Below, piece by piece: positions 7,589 to 15,409 of a stretch of DNA of 64,000 bases. Position 1 is the first letter of the stretch, and each line of letters opens with the position of its first letter. Below the pieces are notes generated by a model. That model saw only the letters and a list, made by a program, of their open reading frames with translations. It made no database searches and had not been told where the DNA came from. This DNA comes from Taibaiella sp041660405 (GTDB lineage Bacteria; Bacteroidota; Bacteroidia; Chitinophagales; Chitinophagaceae), in the NCBI GenBank assembly GCA_041660405.1, contig JBAZWL010000004.1, positions 153,809 to 217,808 of the forward strand, in the 5' to 3' direction. A program made the position numbers and the translations under genes.

Positions 7589-9538
7589 ATGAACAACCCA
7601 ATGATACATATTACCCTACCCGATGGCTCTGTACGGGATTACGAAGCCGGCGTATCGGCACTAGATGTGGCAAAATCCATCAGTGAAGGGCTGGCGCGTA
7701 AAGTGCTGGCTGCCGAGGTAAATGGCGAGGTGATCGATGCCTTCCGCCCTATTAACAACGACGCGTCCCTTAAATTATTGACGTGGGACGATCAGGGAGG
7801 TAAATCAACGTTCTGGCACAGCTCTGCCCACTTAATGGCAGAAGCTATTGAAGATATTTTCCCGGGTACCAAATTTGGTATCGGCCCTGCTATTGAAACT
7901 GGTTTTTACTACGATATAGATCTTGGCGACCGTAAAATAGAAGAAGAAGACCTGCGCAAAATTGAGAAGAAGTTTAAAGAACTGGCTTCTAAAAAAGAAC
8001 AATACAAACGCAGCGAAGTATCTAAAGCAGATGCCATAAAATATTTTACCAAAAAAGACGATCAGTACAAACTGGAATTGATTGATGGCTTGGAAGATGG
8101 TAAGATTACGTTTTATCAGCAAGGCAACTTTACCGATCTATGCCGTGGGCCACATATTCCCAACACCGGTTTTATAAAAGCTATAAAGCTTACCAATATT
8201 GCCGGTGCTTACTGGCGCGGCAATGAGAAGAATAAAATGCTGACCCGTATTTATGGTGTTACTTATCCGGCTCAAAAAGAATTGGATGAGTATCTGGTGA
8301 TGATTGAAGAAGCCAAGAAGCGTGATCACCGTAAGTTGGGTAAGGAACTGGAACTGTTTGCTTTCTCAGAGAAAGTAGGCGCTGGTCTGCCATTGTGGTT
8401 GCCTAAAGGTGCCATGCTGCGTCAGCGTTTGCAAGATTTTTTGCAGGCAGCACAATTGGAAAGTGGTTATCTACCGGTAATTACACCGCACATTGGTAAT
8501 ATCAACCTATACAAAACTTCAGGTCACTACGAAAAGTATGGTGCTGACAGTTTTCAGTCGATAAAAACGCCACATGAAGGCGAAGAGTTCTTCCTGAAGC
8601 CGATGAACTGTCCACATCACTGCGAGATATATAAAACATCGCCCAAGTCCTACAAAGACCTGCCGGTGCGCTTTGCAGAGTTTGGTACTGTATACCGTTA
8701 CGAACAAGCCGGAGAGTTACATGGGCTTACCCGCGTGCGTGGCTTTACTCAAGATGATGCGCATTTGTTCTGCCGTCCGGATCAGGTAAAAGAGGAGTTC
8801 AAAAAAGTAATTGATCTTGTTTTATACACCTTTAATTCCTTAGGTTTTACAGAGTATACTGCACAGGTTTCCCTGCGTGATAAGAACAACAAAACCAAAT
8901 ACATTGGTAGCGATGAGAACTGGGATATAGCAGAAAATTCTATTCGCGAAGCTGCAGCAGAGAAGGGCCTTGTAACCATTGAAGAAGAAGGCGAAGCCGC
9001 ATTTTACGGACCTAAGCTGGACTTCATGGTGCGTGATGCCCTGGGCCGTAAATGGCAACTGGGAACCATTCAAGTAGATTACAACTTGCCGGAACGCTTT
9101 GAGCTGGAATATGTAGATAGTGATAATAGCCGTAAACGTCCGGTGATGATACACCGTGCTCCGTTTGGGTCTATGGAGCGCTTCATTGCTGTATTGCTGG
9201 AACACTGTGGTGGTAATTTGCCTTTATGGTTGGCACCAACACAAGTAAAAGTATTGCCGATTTCAGAGAAATTCCAGCCTTATGCACATGAAGTAGCTAA
9301 GGAACTGAAAGCTAAAAATATTCGTGCTGAAGTTGATGAACGTCTTGAAAAAATCGGTAAACTGATACGCGATACTGAACTAGAAAAAGTGCCTTATATG
9401 CTCATCATAGGTGAAAAAGAAATGAATGATAGAACTGTGGCTGTACGCCGCCATGGTAAAGGTGATCAGGGTGTTGTATCTATTGAAGCTTTTGCTGAAC
9501 AGGTGAAGGAAGAGGTGGATAGCAGGGTGTCAAAGTAA
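7589..9538 (+). CDS. thrS: Threonyl-tRNA synthetase
   Basis: 650 residues, normal length. Domains in order: TGS (about 1-65, ITLPDGSVRDY), the editing domain with HSSAH at 77-81, the class II catalytic core with the zinc ligand Cys341 in MNCPHHC, motif 2 VYRYEQAGELHGLTRVRGF and motif 3 HRAPFGSMERF, then an anticodon-binding domain (about 545-640). Charges tRNA-Thr in the cytoplasm. The longest frame begins at a TTG at 7583; the ATG at 7589 two codons on is preferred and lies just downstream of a -7 box. Followed by a terminator; no infC-rpmI-rplT genes follow, unlike many bacteria. Confidence 0.97.
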   Translation: MNNPMIHITLPDGSVRDYEAGVSALDVAKSISEGLARKVLAAEVNGEVIDAFRPINNDASLKLLTWDDQGGKSTFWHSSAHLMAEAIEDIFPGTKFGIGPAIETGFYYDIDLGDRKIEEEDLRKIEKKFKELASKKEQYKRSEVSKADAIKYFTKKDDQYKLELIDGLEDGKITFYQQGNFTDLCRGPHIPNTGFIKAIKLTNIAGAYWRGNEKNKMLTRIYGVTYPAQKELDEYLVMIEEAKKRDHRKLGKELELFAFSEKVGAGLPLWLPKGAMLRQRLQDFLQAAQLESGYLPVITPHIGNINLYKTSGHYEKYGADSFQSIKTPHEGEEFFLKPMNCPHHCEIYKTSPKSYKDLPVRFAEFGTVYRYEQAGELHGLTRVRGFTQDDAHLFCRPDQVKEEFKKVIDLVLYTFNSLGFTEYTAQVSLRDKNNKTKYIGSDENWDIAENSIREAAAEKGLVTIEEEGEAAFYGPKLDFMVRDALGRKWQLGTIQVDYNLPERFELEYVDSDNSRKRPVMIHRAPFGSMERFIAVLLEHCGGNLPLWLAPTQVKVLPISEKFQPYAHEVAKELKAKNIRAEVDERLEKIGKLIRDTELEKVPYMLIIGEKEMNDRTVAVRRHGKGDQGVVSIEAFAEQVKEEVDSRVSK

Positions 9539-9566
9539 TATTACATCTATTGAAACTCAAAAGTTC

Positions 9567-9604
9567 AATCCTCATAGGGTTTTTAAACTCTATGAGGATT
9601 TTTT
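9567..9604 (+). terminator. Rho-independent terminator of thrS
   Basis: Arms 9567-9582 and 9585-9600 pair over 16 positions with one mismatch, followed by a run of T. The centre GGGTTTTTAAACTC resembles the centre of the terminator at 19238. Confidence 0.8.
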
Positions 9605-9637
9605 AAAAAGTTAAACAGCCAAATTCTTGCCAAAGAC

Positions 9638-10768
9638 TTGATCTACTCTTCGCTCATAGCAATATTTATAATCGCCACAGTTACCCAACTGTGCTACGCT
9701 GTGTTGTTTAGATTCAGGAAAGAAAATGAAGGCGTGAAGGAATCTGTACTTCCTGTTTCAATCATCATTTGTGCTAAAAATGAAGCAGGAAATCTTACAC
9801 AGTTTCTTCCTTCTATTCTGCAACAAGATTATCCTGAACATCTATTCGAAGTCATTGTTGTCAATGACCAATCAACAGATCATTCAGCTGAAATATTAAA
9901 TGAGCTTGCTCTCAAATACCCGAAACTTAAAATAGTTTCCATTTCATCCGACGTAACCAAAACCTTGCCAGGCAAGAAATACGCCTTGGCTCAAGGGATT
10001 AAAGCCGCAAATTATGATCGGTTGCTGTTAACCGATGCTGATTGTAAACCTTCTTCAGATCAATGGCTGAAAGAAATGATGAATACTGATGCGGACATTA
10101 TTCTGGGTTACGGTGCTTATGAAGAACACTCCGGTCTATTAAACAAATTTATTCGTTGGGAAACAGCCCATACTTGTATGCAATATGCCAGCTATGCCCA
10201 TGCGGGTATGATATACATGGGTGTAGGCCGAAATTTATCTTACCGTAAATCTTTGTTGACAGCGCTTGAACACGATACTGCATTCCAACAAATATATAAA
10301 AGCATGCCTTCAGGCGATGATGATTTGTTGATCTGTAAAATTGCGAAAGAACATAAAACATCTGTCTGCCTTAAAAAAGAAGCACACACTATTTCCATTC
10401 CTCAAAAAACATGGAAAGCCTGGTGGAAACAAAAAACAAGGCATGCAAGTACAGGCAAATATTATCCCCCAAAAATAAAAAATCTGTTAGGACTTTATGG
10501 CTTAAGCCATAGCCTGTACTGGTTTTGCGGAACTATATTAATCATGCAAATAATTGCCAACTGCCAATTGTCAACTGCCAACTACCTGTTATTAATATTA
10601 TTCTTCGCTCGACTTTTGATCTATTGGATAAATGCCACTAAATGGTACCGTCAACTTGGCGAGAAAAAACTTTTACTTTTTTATCCCCTCGGCGACTTGG
10701 GATGGGCGTTGTATAACGTATTTTTGTCGCCATACATTTTTTGGAAAAACCGACAGGCATGGAAATAA
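9638..10768 (+). CDS. Membrane-associated family 2 glycosyltransferase
   Basis: 376 residues. An N-terminal transmembrane segment (about 3-24) precedes a GT-A domain: SIIICAKNEAGNL (nucleotide-sugar entry), VVNDQSTDHS, and the metal-binding DADCK near 131. Two or three hydrophobic segments close the protein (about 290-350). Such GT2 enzymes transfer sugars to lipid or polysaccharide acceptors at the inner membrane; the acceptor here is unknown. The start is a TTG at 9638, since no in-frame ATG gives the N-terminal segment. Its end overlaps rsmG by 10 nt. Residues around NCQLSTAN (DNA 10552-10584) are a copy of the intergenic repeat word TTGCCAACTG read in frame, placed between hydrophobic segments. 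Confidence 0.8.
   Translation: MIYSSLIAIFIIATVTQLCYAVLFRFRKENEGVKESVLPVSIIICAKNEAGNLTQFLPSILQQDYPEHLFEVIVVNDQSTDHSAEILNELALKYPKLKIVSISSDVTKTLPGKKYALAQGIKAANYDRLLLTDADCKPSSDQWLKEMMNTDADIILGYGAYEEHSGLLNKFIRWETAHTCMQYASYAHAGMIYMGVGRNLSYRKSLLTALEHDTAFQQIYKSMPSGDDDLLICKIAKEHKTSVCLKKEAHTISIPQKTWKAWWKQKTRHASTGKYYPPKIKNLLGLYGLSHSLYWFCGTILIMQIIANCQLSTANYLLLILFFARLLIYWINATKWYRQLGEKKLLLFYPLGDLGWALYNVFLSPYIFWKNRQAWK
10552..10584 (+). repeat. Intergenic-type 10/11-bp repeat inside a coding region
   Basis: Three near copies of a TTGCCAACTG-like word lie in tandem within the glycosyltransferase gene and are read as NCQLSTAN. The same words occur between genes elsewhere in the window (34941, 36935). Confidence 0.55.
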
Positions 10769-11382
10769 TTAAAAAATACTTTGATGACTTCAATGAAACG
10801 CAACTCAACCAGTTTGGACAATTGATGGAGTTGTACAAACATTGGAACGAACAGATCAATGTTATTTCACGAAAAGACATCGATTCTCTATACACTAATC
10901 ATGTATTGCATTCATTGAGTATTGCGGCAGTATGTCCTTTTAATACCGGAATGAAAATTGTAGATATCGGTACCGGTGGCGGATTTCCTGGTATTCCGCT
11001 CGCTATATTTTATCCTGAAGTAGATTTTCTTCTGGTAGATTCTATTGGTAAAAAACTGAAAGTAGTACAGGGTGTAGCAGATACTGTTGGTTTGAAAAAT
11101 GTAAAAGTGTTGCACTCCCGGATGGAAAATATTCCGCAACAGGAATTTGACTTTGCTGTAAGCCGTGCAGTAGCACCATTGAAAGATCTATGGAATTGGG
11201 CAAGGCCTTATATTAAAAAAAGAAAATCAACCACATTGGCCAATGGCCTTATCTGCCTCAAAGGCGGTGACCTTGCACAGGAAATAAGTGAATCTACTTT
11301 ACGTCCCTCACTATGGCCGGTAAAAGATATTTTCCCCGAACCTCATTTTGAAGATAAGTATGTAGTTTGGGCCGGAAAGTAA
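10759..11382 (+). CDS. rsmG: 16S rRNA (guanine-527-N7)-methyltransferase
   Basis: 207 residues from the ATG at 10759 (a TTG at 10741 would add six residues). The Rossmann SAM-binding motif VDIGTGGGFPGIPLA (about 71-85) and the acidic VDSIGKK loop are typical of RsmG/GidB, and AVSRAVAPL matches motif IV-V of the family. It methylates G527 in the decoding region of 16S rRNA; loss is known to give low-level streptomycin resistance in other bacteria. The start overlaps the glycosyltransferase end by 10 nt, and the ABC ATPase follows after 37 nt, so a shared transcript is likely. Confidence 0.93.
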   Translation: MEIIKKYFDDFNETQLNQFGQLMELYKHWNEQINVISRKDIDSLYTNHVLHSLSIAAVCPFNTGMKIVDIGTGGGFPGIPLAIFYPEVDFLLVDSIGKKLKVVQGVADTVGLKNVKVLHSRMENIPQQEFDFAVSRAVAPLKDLWNWARPYIKKRKSTTLANGLICLKGGDLAQEISESTLRPSLWPVKDIFPEPHFEDKYVVWAGK

Positions 11383-11383
11383 A

Positions 11384-11419
11384 TTACTCAATTCTCAATT
11401 CTCATTACCCAATTCTCAA
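11384..11419. repeat. Short AT-rich 10-bp-period repeat
   Basis: The 37-nt gap between rsmG and the ABC gene consists of repeated TTCTCAAT/TACCCAAT words at 10-11 bp spacing. It resembles the other period-10 tracts in this window. Confidence 0.5.
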
Positions 11420-12166
11420 ATGCCCAATTCAATAGAAATAGAAAACCTTCGTAAACATTATCCTGGTGCTGAAAATACAGCACTGCAGGGGCTTTCGCTT
11501 TCTTTTAAAAAGGGAGTTATTGCCGGCTTGCTTGGGCCAAATGGTGCAGGTAAGACGACTACTATTTCTATTATTTGTGGCCTCGTACATCAGGATTCAG
11601 GCACAGCAAAGATTTTAGGACTTGATTGCAAACAGGATATTGTAGCAGTAAAAAGGAAAATTGGGGTAGTGCCGCAACAGATAGCTTTATATCCTCAGCT
11701 TTCGGCACAAGAAAATCTTGAATACGTAGGCAGACTTTACCGTATTCCATCAAAGAAGCTAAAGGAAAAAATAGGCTATATGCTGGAGCGGTTCGGTCTT
11801 GATATTCATTCCCATAAACGCATACACCAATACAGTGGAGGAATGAAGCGCAGAGCCAATATTATTGCAGGCTTGCTGCATGAACCGGAAATACTGATTC
11901 TTGATGAACCAACGGCCGGTGTAGATGTTCAATCCAGGAATATGATCCTTGATTTTCTGAAACATTATAATGCCGAAGGAAAAACCATAATTTACACCTC
12001 GCATCTTTTAGAAGAGGCAGAGCGTATTTGTCACGATGTAGCCATTATTGACGAAGGTAGATTAATAGCTCAGGATACGCCACAACAACTGATCAGCAAT
12101 GCAGAAGGTTGTAACAACCTTGAAGATGTATTTTTGTATTATACCGGAAGAACGGTGAGAGAATAA
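11420..12166 (+). CDS. ABC transporter ATP-binding protein (ABC-2 type)
   Basis: 248 residues with complete motifs: Walker A GPNGAGKTT (about 38-46), Q-loop VVPQQIALYPQ, signature YSGGMKRRA (about 136), Walker B LILDEPTAGVD and an H-loop in TSHLLEEAE. The sequence belongs with ATPases of ABC-2 exporters (DrrA/CcmA-like). No membrane permease gene lies next to it; the following gene encodes a YihY membrane protein with a different fold, so the partner must be encoded elsewhere. The ATG at 11420 follows a repeat tract; the stop lies 12 nt from the next start. Confidence 0.9.
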   Translation: MPNSIEIENLRKHYPGAENTALQGLSLSFKKGVIAGLLGPNGAGKTTTISIICGLVHQDSGTAKILGLDCKQDIVAVKRKIGVVPQQIALYPQLSAQENLEYVGRLYRIPSKKLKEKIGYMLERFGLDIHSHKRIHQYSGGMKRRANIIAGLLHEPEILILDEPTAGVDVQSRNMILDFLKHYNAEGKTIIYTSHLLEEAERICHDVAIIDEGRLIAQDTPQQLISNAEGCNNLEDVFLYYTGRTVRE

Positions 12167-12178
12167 AACCATCCTACT

Positions 12179-13132
12179 TTGACTGCTACCAAAAATAAAG
12201 CAAAACGACCGCTGTTACCTGTTTTCTCCCGTCTGAATAAATTGCTTATTCCGGGAGCAAAAGGTGCTTCGGTTTATGATATCGGATCTGTTTTTTTCAA
12301 AAGCATGAAGCATATCCGTTTGTCAGAAAGGGCTGCAGCTATATCGTTCAACTTCCTGATGGCCATTCCGCCTACGTTGATCTTTTTATTTTCCCTGGTG
12401 CCTTATTTACCCATGAGCACGGTGCAGGAAACTATTCTGAATTCTATCCGTTTGCTATCTCCAAATCCGAAATTGTTCGCCTCTGTAGAAAGTATTGTGG
12501 TTGATTTTATGAACAATAAAAGGAGGGAATTGCTTTCCATAGGTTTCCTGTTTACTATCTTTCTTTCTTCCAATGGTGTGATGGGTCTCTTGCGTAGTTT
12601 TGACCGGGATTCGCCGGCGCATATTAAGCGTACAAATATGGCAAGGCGATGGAAAGCTTTGCGGCTAACCTTTGGTTTAATGTTCGTTTTCCTGATCTCT
12701 ATTGCCCTCATTATTATACAAACCAGTCTTTTGGATAAATACCTGGTAGACCTTATTGGCAGCACTACTATTGTAAAGCTTATCAGCTGGATTACCCTGG
12801 TGTTTATTATTTACATTACCATTTGCATTTTGTACAAATACGGACCTTCGCTTCATCAAAGGTTCCGGTTCTTTTCTACCGGTGCATTAATCGCTACTAT
12901 CTTATTTATTGTCATTTCTTATGGGTTCTTTTTTATCGCCAACCACTTTGTCAATTACAATAAAGTTTATGGTTCTATCGGTACCTTATTGATGTTTATG
13001 GCTTGGATGTTTATTACCGGTCTGGTTATCCTTATAGGGTATGAAATCAACCTGGCTATTATGATGTATACAAGTAGAATTTCCAATCGGGAAAAAGATC
13101 TTGATCAGGATGGCGGAGAAATAAGACGTTAA
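12179..13132 (+). CDS. YihY/BrkB-family inner-membrane protein
   Basis: 317 residues with about six transmembrane segments: roughly 55-75, 115-135, 160-182, 197-217, 235-257 and 270-295. The family core (ERAAAISFNFLMAIPP, SSNGVMGLL, SIGTLLMFMAWMFITGLVILIGYEIN) is well conserved. It was once named RNase BN in E. coli, but that assignment was withdrawn; the function is not known, with transport suspected. The start is a TTG at 12179, 12 nt after the ABC ATPase stop, suggesting co-transcription. A charged tail rich in Asp and Arg ends the protein. Confidence 0.87.
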   Translation: MTATKNKAKRPLLPVFSRLNKLLIPGAKGASVYDIGSVFFKSMKHIRLSERAAAISFNFLMAIPPTLIFLFSLVPYLPMSTVQETILNSIRLLSPNPKLFASVESIVVDFMNNKRRELLSIGFLFTIFLSSNGVMGLLRSFDRDSPAHIKRTNMARRWKALRLTFGLMFVFLISIALIIIQTSLLDKYLVDLIGSTTIVKLISWITLVFIIYITICILYKYGPSLHQRFRFFSTGALIATILFIVISYGFFFIANHFVNYNKVYGSIGTLLMFMAWMFITGLVILIGYEINLAIMMYTSRISNREKDLDQDGGEIRR

Positions 13133-13218
13133 TAATATTTAAAGCCAACCCCTTACTGCGAAAAGATGTCTATAATTACTTAACTTTCCATCTTTAAAAA
13201 CGTCTTTAATAAACCAAT

Positions 13219-13827
13219 ATGAAAAAAATACTAAGCTTATTGTCCGCTTTCGCGCTTATGGGTTCTGTGTATGCACAATCTGGCTTTATGAATCTTGGCA
13301 CAAGTTTTCCTGACGTGCCATACCAAACTACCGATGTGTTTACCATGAAAGACGCCACATTGAAACAAGCTTCAACAAAAAAAGGCTTACTTGTGGTGTT
13401 TACCTGCAATACTTGCCCCTTTGTGATCCGGAACATTGACCGTACTAAAGAAATACTTGATTTTGCAAAAGAGAAAGGAGTAGGCGTTATGATGATCAAT
13501 TCAAATGAAGCACAACGTAACGATGTAGATGCTGTGGAGAAAATGGTTGAATTTGGTAAGAAGCAAGGCTATCCCAATTATTACGTAGATAAAAATTCAA
13601 AGCTGGCGAATATATTTGGGGCCTCTCACACACCGGAGGTATTTTTATTTGATGGTAAAACAGAAACAATGGTATATAAAGGTGCCATGGATGATAACCC
13701 GTCCGACCCTAAATCGGCAAAGGTGATGTACCTGAAGAATGCCATGACAAATATGCTTGCCGGTAAAGCAATAAATCCTGCAGAAACCAAATCGGTAGGG
13801 TGCAGCATCAAGAGACTCAAAAGCTGA
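13219..13827 (+). CDS. Exported redoxin (thioredoxin/AhpC-like)
   Basis: 202 residues with a signal peptide (about 1-20, cleavage near VYAQ). The thioredoxin-fold core has CNTCPF near residue 70, a CxxC followed by Pro-Phe, and the cis-Pro loop SHTPEVFLFD near 140. This is the redoxin family found in many Bacteroidota and planctomycetes periplasms. It probably reduces or isomerises disulfides or peroxides in the periplasm; the partner is unknown. A terminator follows directly. Confidence 0.8.
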   Translation: MKKILSLLSAFALMGSVYAQSGFMNLGTSFPDVPYQTTDVFTMKDATLKQASTKKGLLVVFTCNTCPFVIRNIDRTKEILDFAKEKGVGVMMINSNEAQRNDVDAVEKMVEFGKKQGYPNYYVDKNSKLANIFGASHTPEVFLFDGKTETMVYKGAMDDNPSDPKSAKVMYLKNAMTNMLAGKAINPAETKSVGCSIKRLKS

Positions 13828-13847
13828 TAAATAATATTTGAAAAAGT

Positions 13848-13880
13848 AAGTCCCGTAATTGTAATATTGCGGGACTTTTT
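13848..13880 (+). terminator. Rho-independent terminator
   Basis: Arms 13848-13859 and 13866-13877 (AAGTCCCGTAAT against ATTGCGGGACTT, one G-U pair) then a T run. The longest open frame of the next gene would begin inside this hairpin, which argues for the later start at 13915. Confidence 0.75.
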
Positions 13881-13914
13881 CTTTTTACTGATTTTTTATC
13901 TCATATTTGTCCTG

Positions 13915-14451
13915 TTGACCACACCTGCTGAAATAGAAGATTTATTTAAAGAACATTACGAGCAATTGCATCGTTATGCCTTCACTATTGTAAAAGATAT
14001 GGATGAGGCTAAAGATGTGGTGCAGGCTGTATTCCTTAATTTTTGGGATAAAAGGGCAACCCTGAATATTACATCTTCGCCCAAAGCTTATCTCTTCAGA
14101 AGTGTGTACAACGAAAGTCTTAATTACCGGAAAAAGCAGGAAGTGCTTCAGAAACATCATCATATTTCTGCGTCAGAAATATCCGATAGCCAGGAACAAA
14201 AACCATTTGCTTTTGAAGATGAATTGTATTTGAAGCAGAAGATTGAAAACGTTTTACAGGAATTGCCACCGCAGTGCAGAGAAGTATTTATTAAAAGCAG
14301 GGCGGAACAAAAAAAGTATTCGGAAATTGCAGCAGAACTTGGAATAGCGGTAAAAACAGTGGAAGCCCACATGAGCAAGGCTTTGAAATTAATCAGGAAG
14401 ATAGTAGGGGTTTTTGTGCTGCTCGTATGTCTTTATAGAGATTTGATCTGA
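13915..14451 (+). CDS. ECF sigma factor, FecI-like (Bacteroidota expansion family)
   Basis: 178 residues from a TTG at 13915; the open frame reaches 13867 but that part overlaps a terminator. Region 2 (LFKEHYEQLHRYAFTIVKDMDEAKDVVQAVFLNFW, with the DEAKD contact motif) and region 4 (LPPQCREVFIKSRAEQKKYSEIAAELGIAVKTVEAHMSKALK, a helix-turn-helix) are both complete. A C-terminal hydrophobic stretch follows. It directs RNA polymerase to a target promoter set, normally including the outer-membrane protein gene that follows. The FecR-type anti-sigma gene begins 4 nt after the stop. Confidence 0.9.
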   Translation: MTTPAEIEDLFKEHYEQLHRYAFTIVKDMDEAKDVVQAVFLNFWDKRATLNITSSPKAYLFRSVYNESLNYRKKQEVLQKHHHISASEISDSQEQKPFAFEDELYLKQKIENVLQELPPQCREVFIKSRAEQKKYSEIAAELGIAVKTVEAHMSKALKLIRKIVGVFVLLVCLYRDLI

Positions 14452-14455
14452 TATT

Positions 14456-15409
14456 ATGGTTGACTTTAATTTATTCATAAAGTATTTTGCAGGAAAGGCT
14501 GATCCTGAAGAAGCTATGCTGGTCGAAGACTGGGCAAAATCTTCGGAGGAGCATCATGCCTATTTTAATAACCTGCATCAATCATGGTTGGAAGCAGGAG
14601 AGGAATTATATACCAGGCCTGATGTGCAAAAGGAATGGGAAGCTTTCAAAGAAAAACATACGATCAATAATACAGAAGAATTTGTACAACCAAAGAAACA
14701 TTGGCTTTCACGTGCTGCAGCTGTTGCGGCTATGCTCGTAGTGGCAGTTGGTGGATTTTATATATTTAATACCAGCAACCAGAACGAGCCAACCCTTATT
14801 GCAGAAGCCACAGATAAAGCCATTGAATTAAAATTGGAAGATGGTACAAGAGTTGTGGTACAGCCGGATGGAGAATTGGTTTACCCCGTAAAATTTAAAA
14901 AAGATTCCCGCGAAGTGACATTAGTTGGAAATGGCTCCTTTGATGTGGTCCATTCAGAACATCAACCTTTCATTGTTCACCTTGGCGATCTGCATGTAAA
15001 AGTGTTGGGTACAGCTTTTGATATTGAAAGAGAAACCGGATTAATTATATTAAAGGTGAAAAGAGGAAAAGTGGCATTTTATAATAAAAATGATACCATT
15101 ATTGTAACAGAAGGTGCTACCGGAAAATATTTCAAAAAGGACAGGAAATTGGTTTTGGAACAGCCAGCCCCGTTAACCGGAACTTTCCATTTTAACAACA
15201 CACCATTAAAAGATGTCGCTGCTGCTTTGGCCGCACATTTTAAAGTAAAGGTAAATATCAATAACCCTGTATTAAACGATTGTAAGCTAAGCGCAGGATT
15301 TGAACAACAGTCTCTTAAAGACATCCTGGATGCTATTTCTGCAACCTTTAATTTAAAATGTACCCTTGAAGGCCAGACGATACAGATCTCCGGAAATGCC
15401 TGCAAATAA
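14456..15409 (+). CDS. FecR-family anti-sigma factor with DUF4974 domain
   Basis: 317 residues. The N-terminal ~75 residues are the cytoplasmic sigma-binding part (FIKYFAGKADPEE). One transmembrane segment (about 84-103, AAAVAAMLVVAVGGFYIF) follows, then the periplasmic FecR domain (about 115-215, including GTAFDIE) and a C-terminal DUF4974 domain (about 240-315, TPLKDVAAALAAHFKVKV). Known role: holds the ECF sigma factor inactive until an outer-membrane receptor signals through its STN domain. The gene is 4 nt from fecI and overlaps the next gene by 14 nt, so the three are one unit. Confidence 0.92.
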   Translation: MVDFNLFIKYFAGKADPEEAMLVEDWAKSSEEHHAYFNNLHQSWLEAGEELYTRPDVQKEWEAFKEKHTINNTEEFVQPKKHWLSRAAAVAAMLVVAVGGFYIFNTSNQNEPTLIAEATDKAIELKLEDGTRVVVQPDGELVYPVKFKKDSREVTLVGNGSFDVVHSEHQPFIVHLGDLHVKVLGTAFDIERETGLIILKVKRGKVAFYNKNDTIIVTEGATGKYFKKDRKLVLEQPAPLTGTFHFNNTPLKDVAAALAAHFKVKVNINNPVLNDCKLSAGFEQQSLKDILDAISATFNLKCTLEGQTIQISGNACK

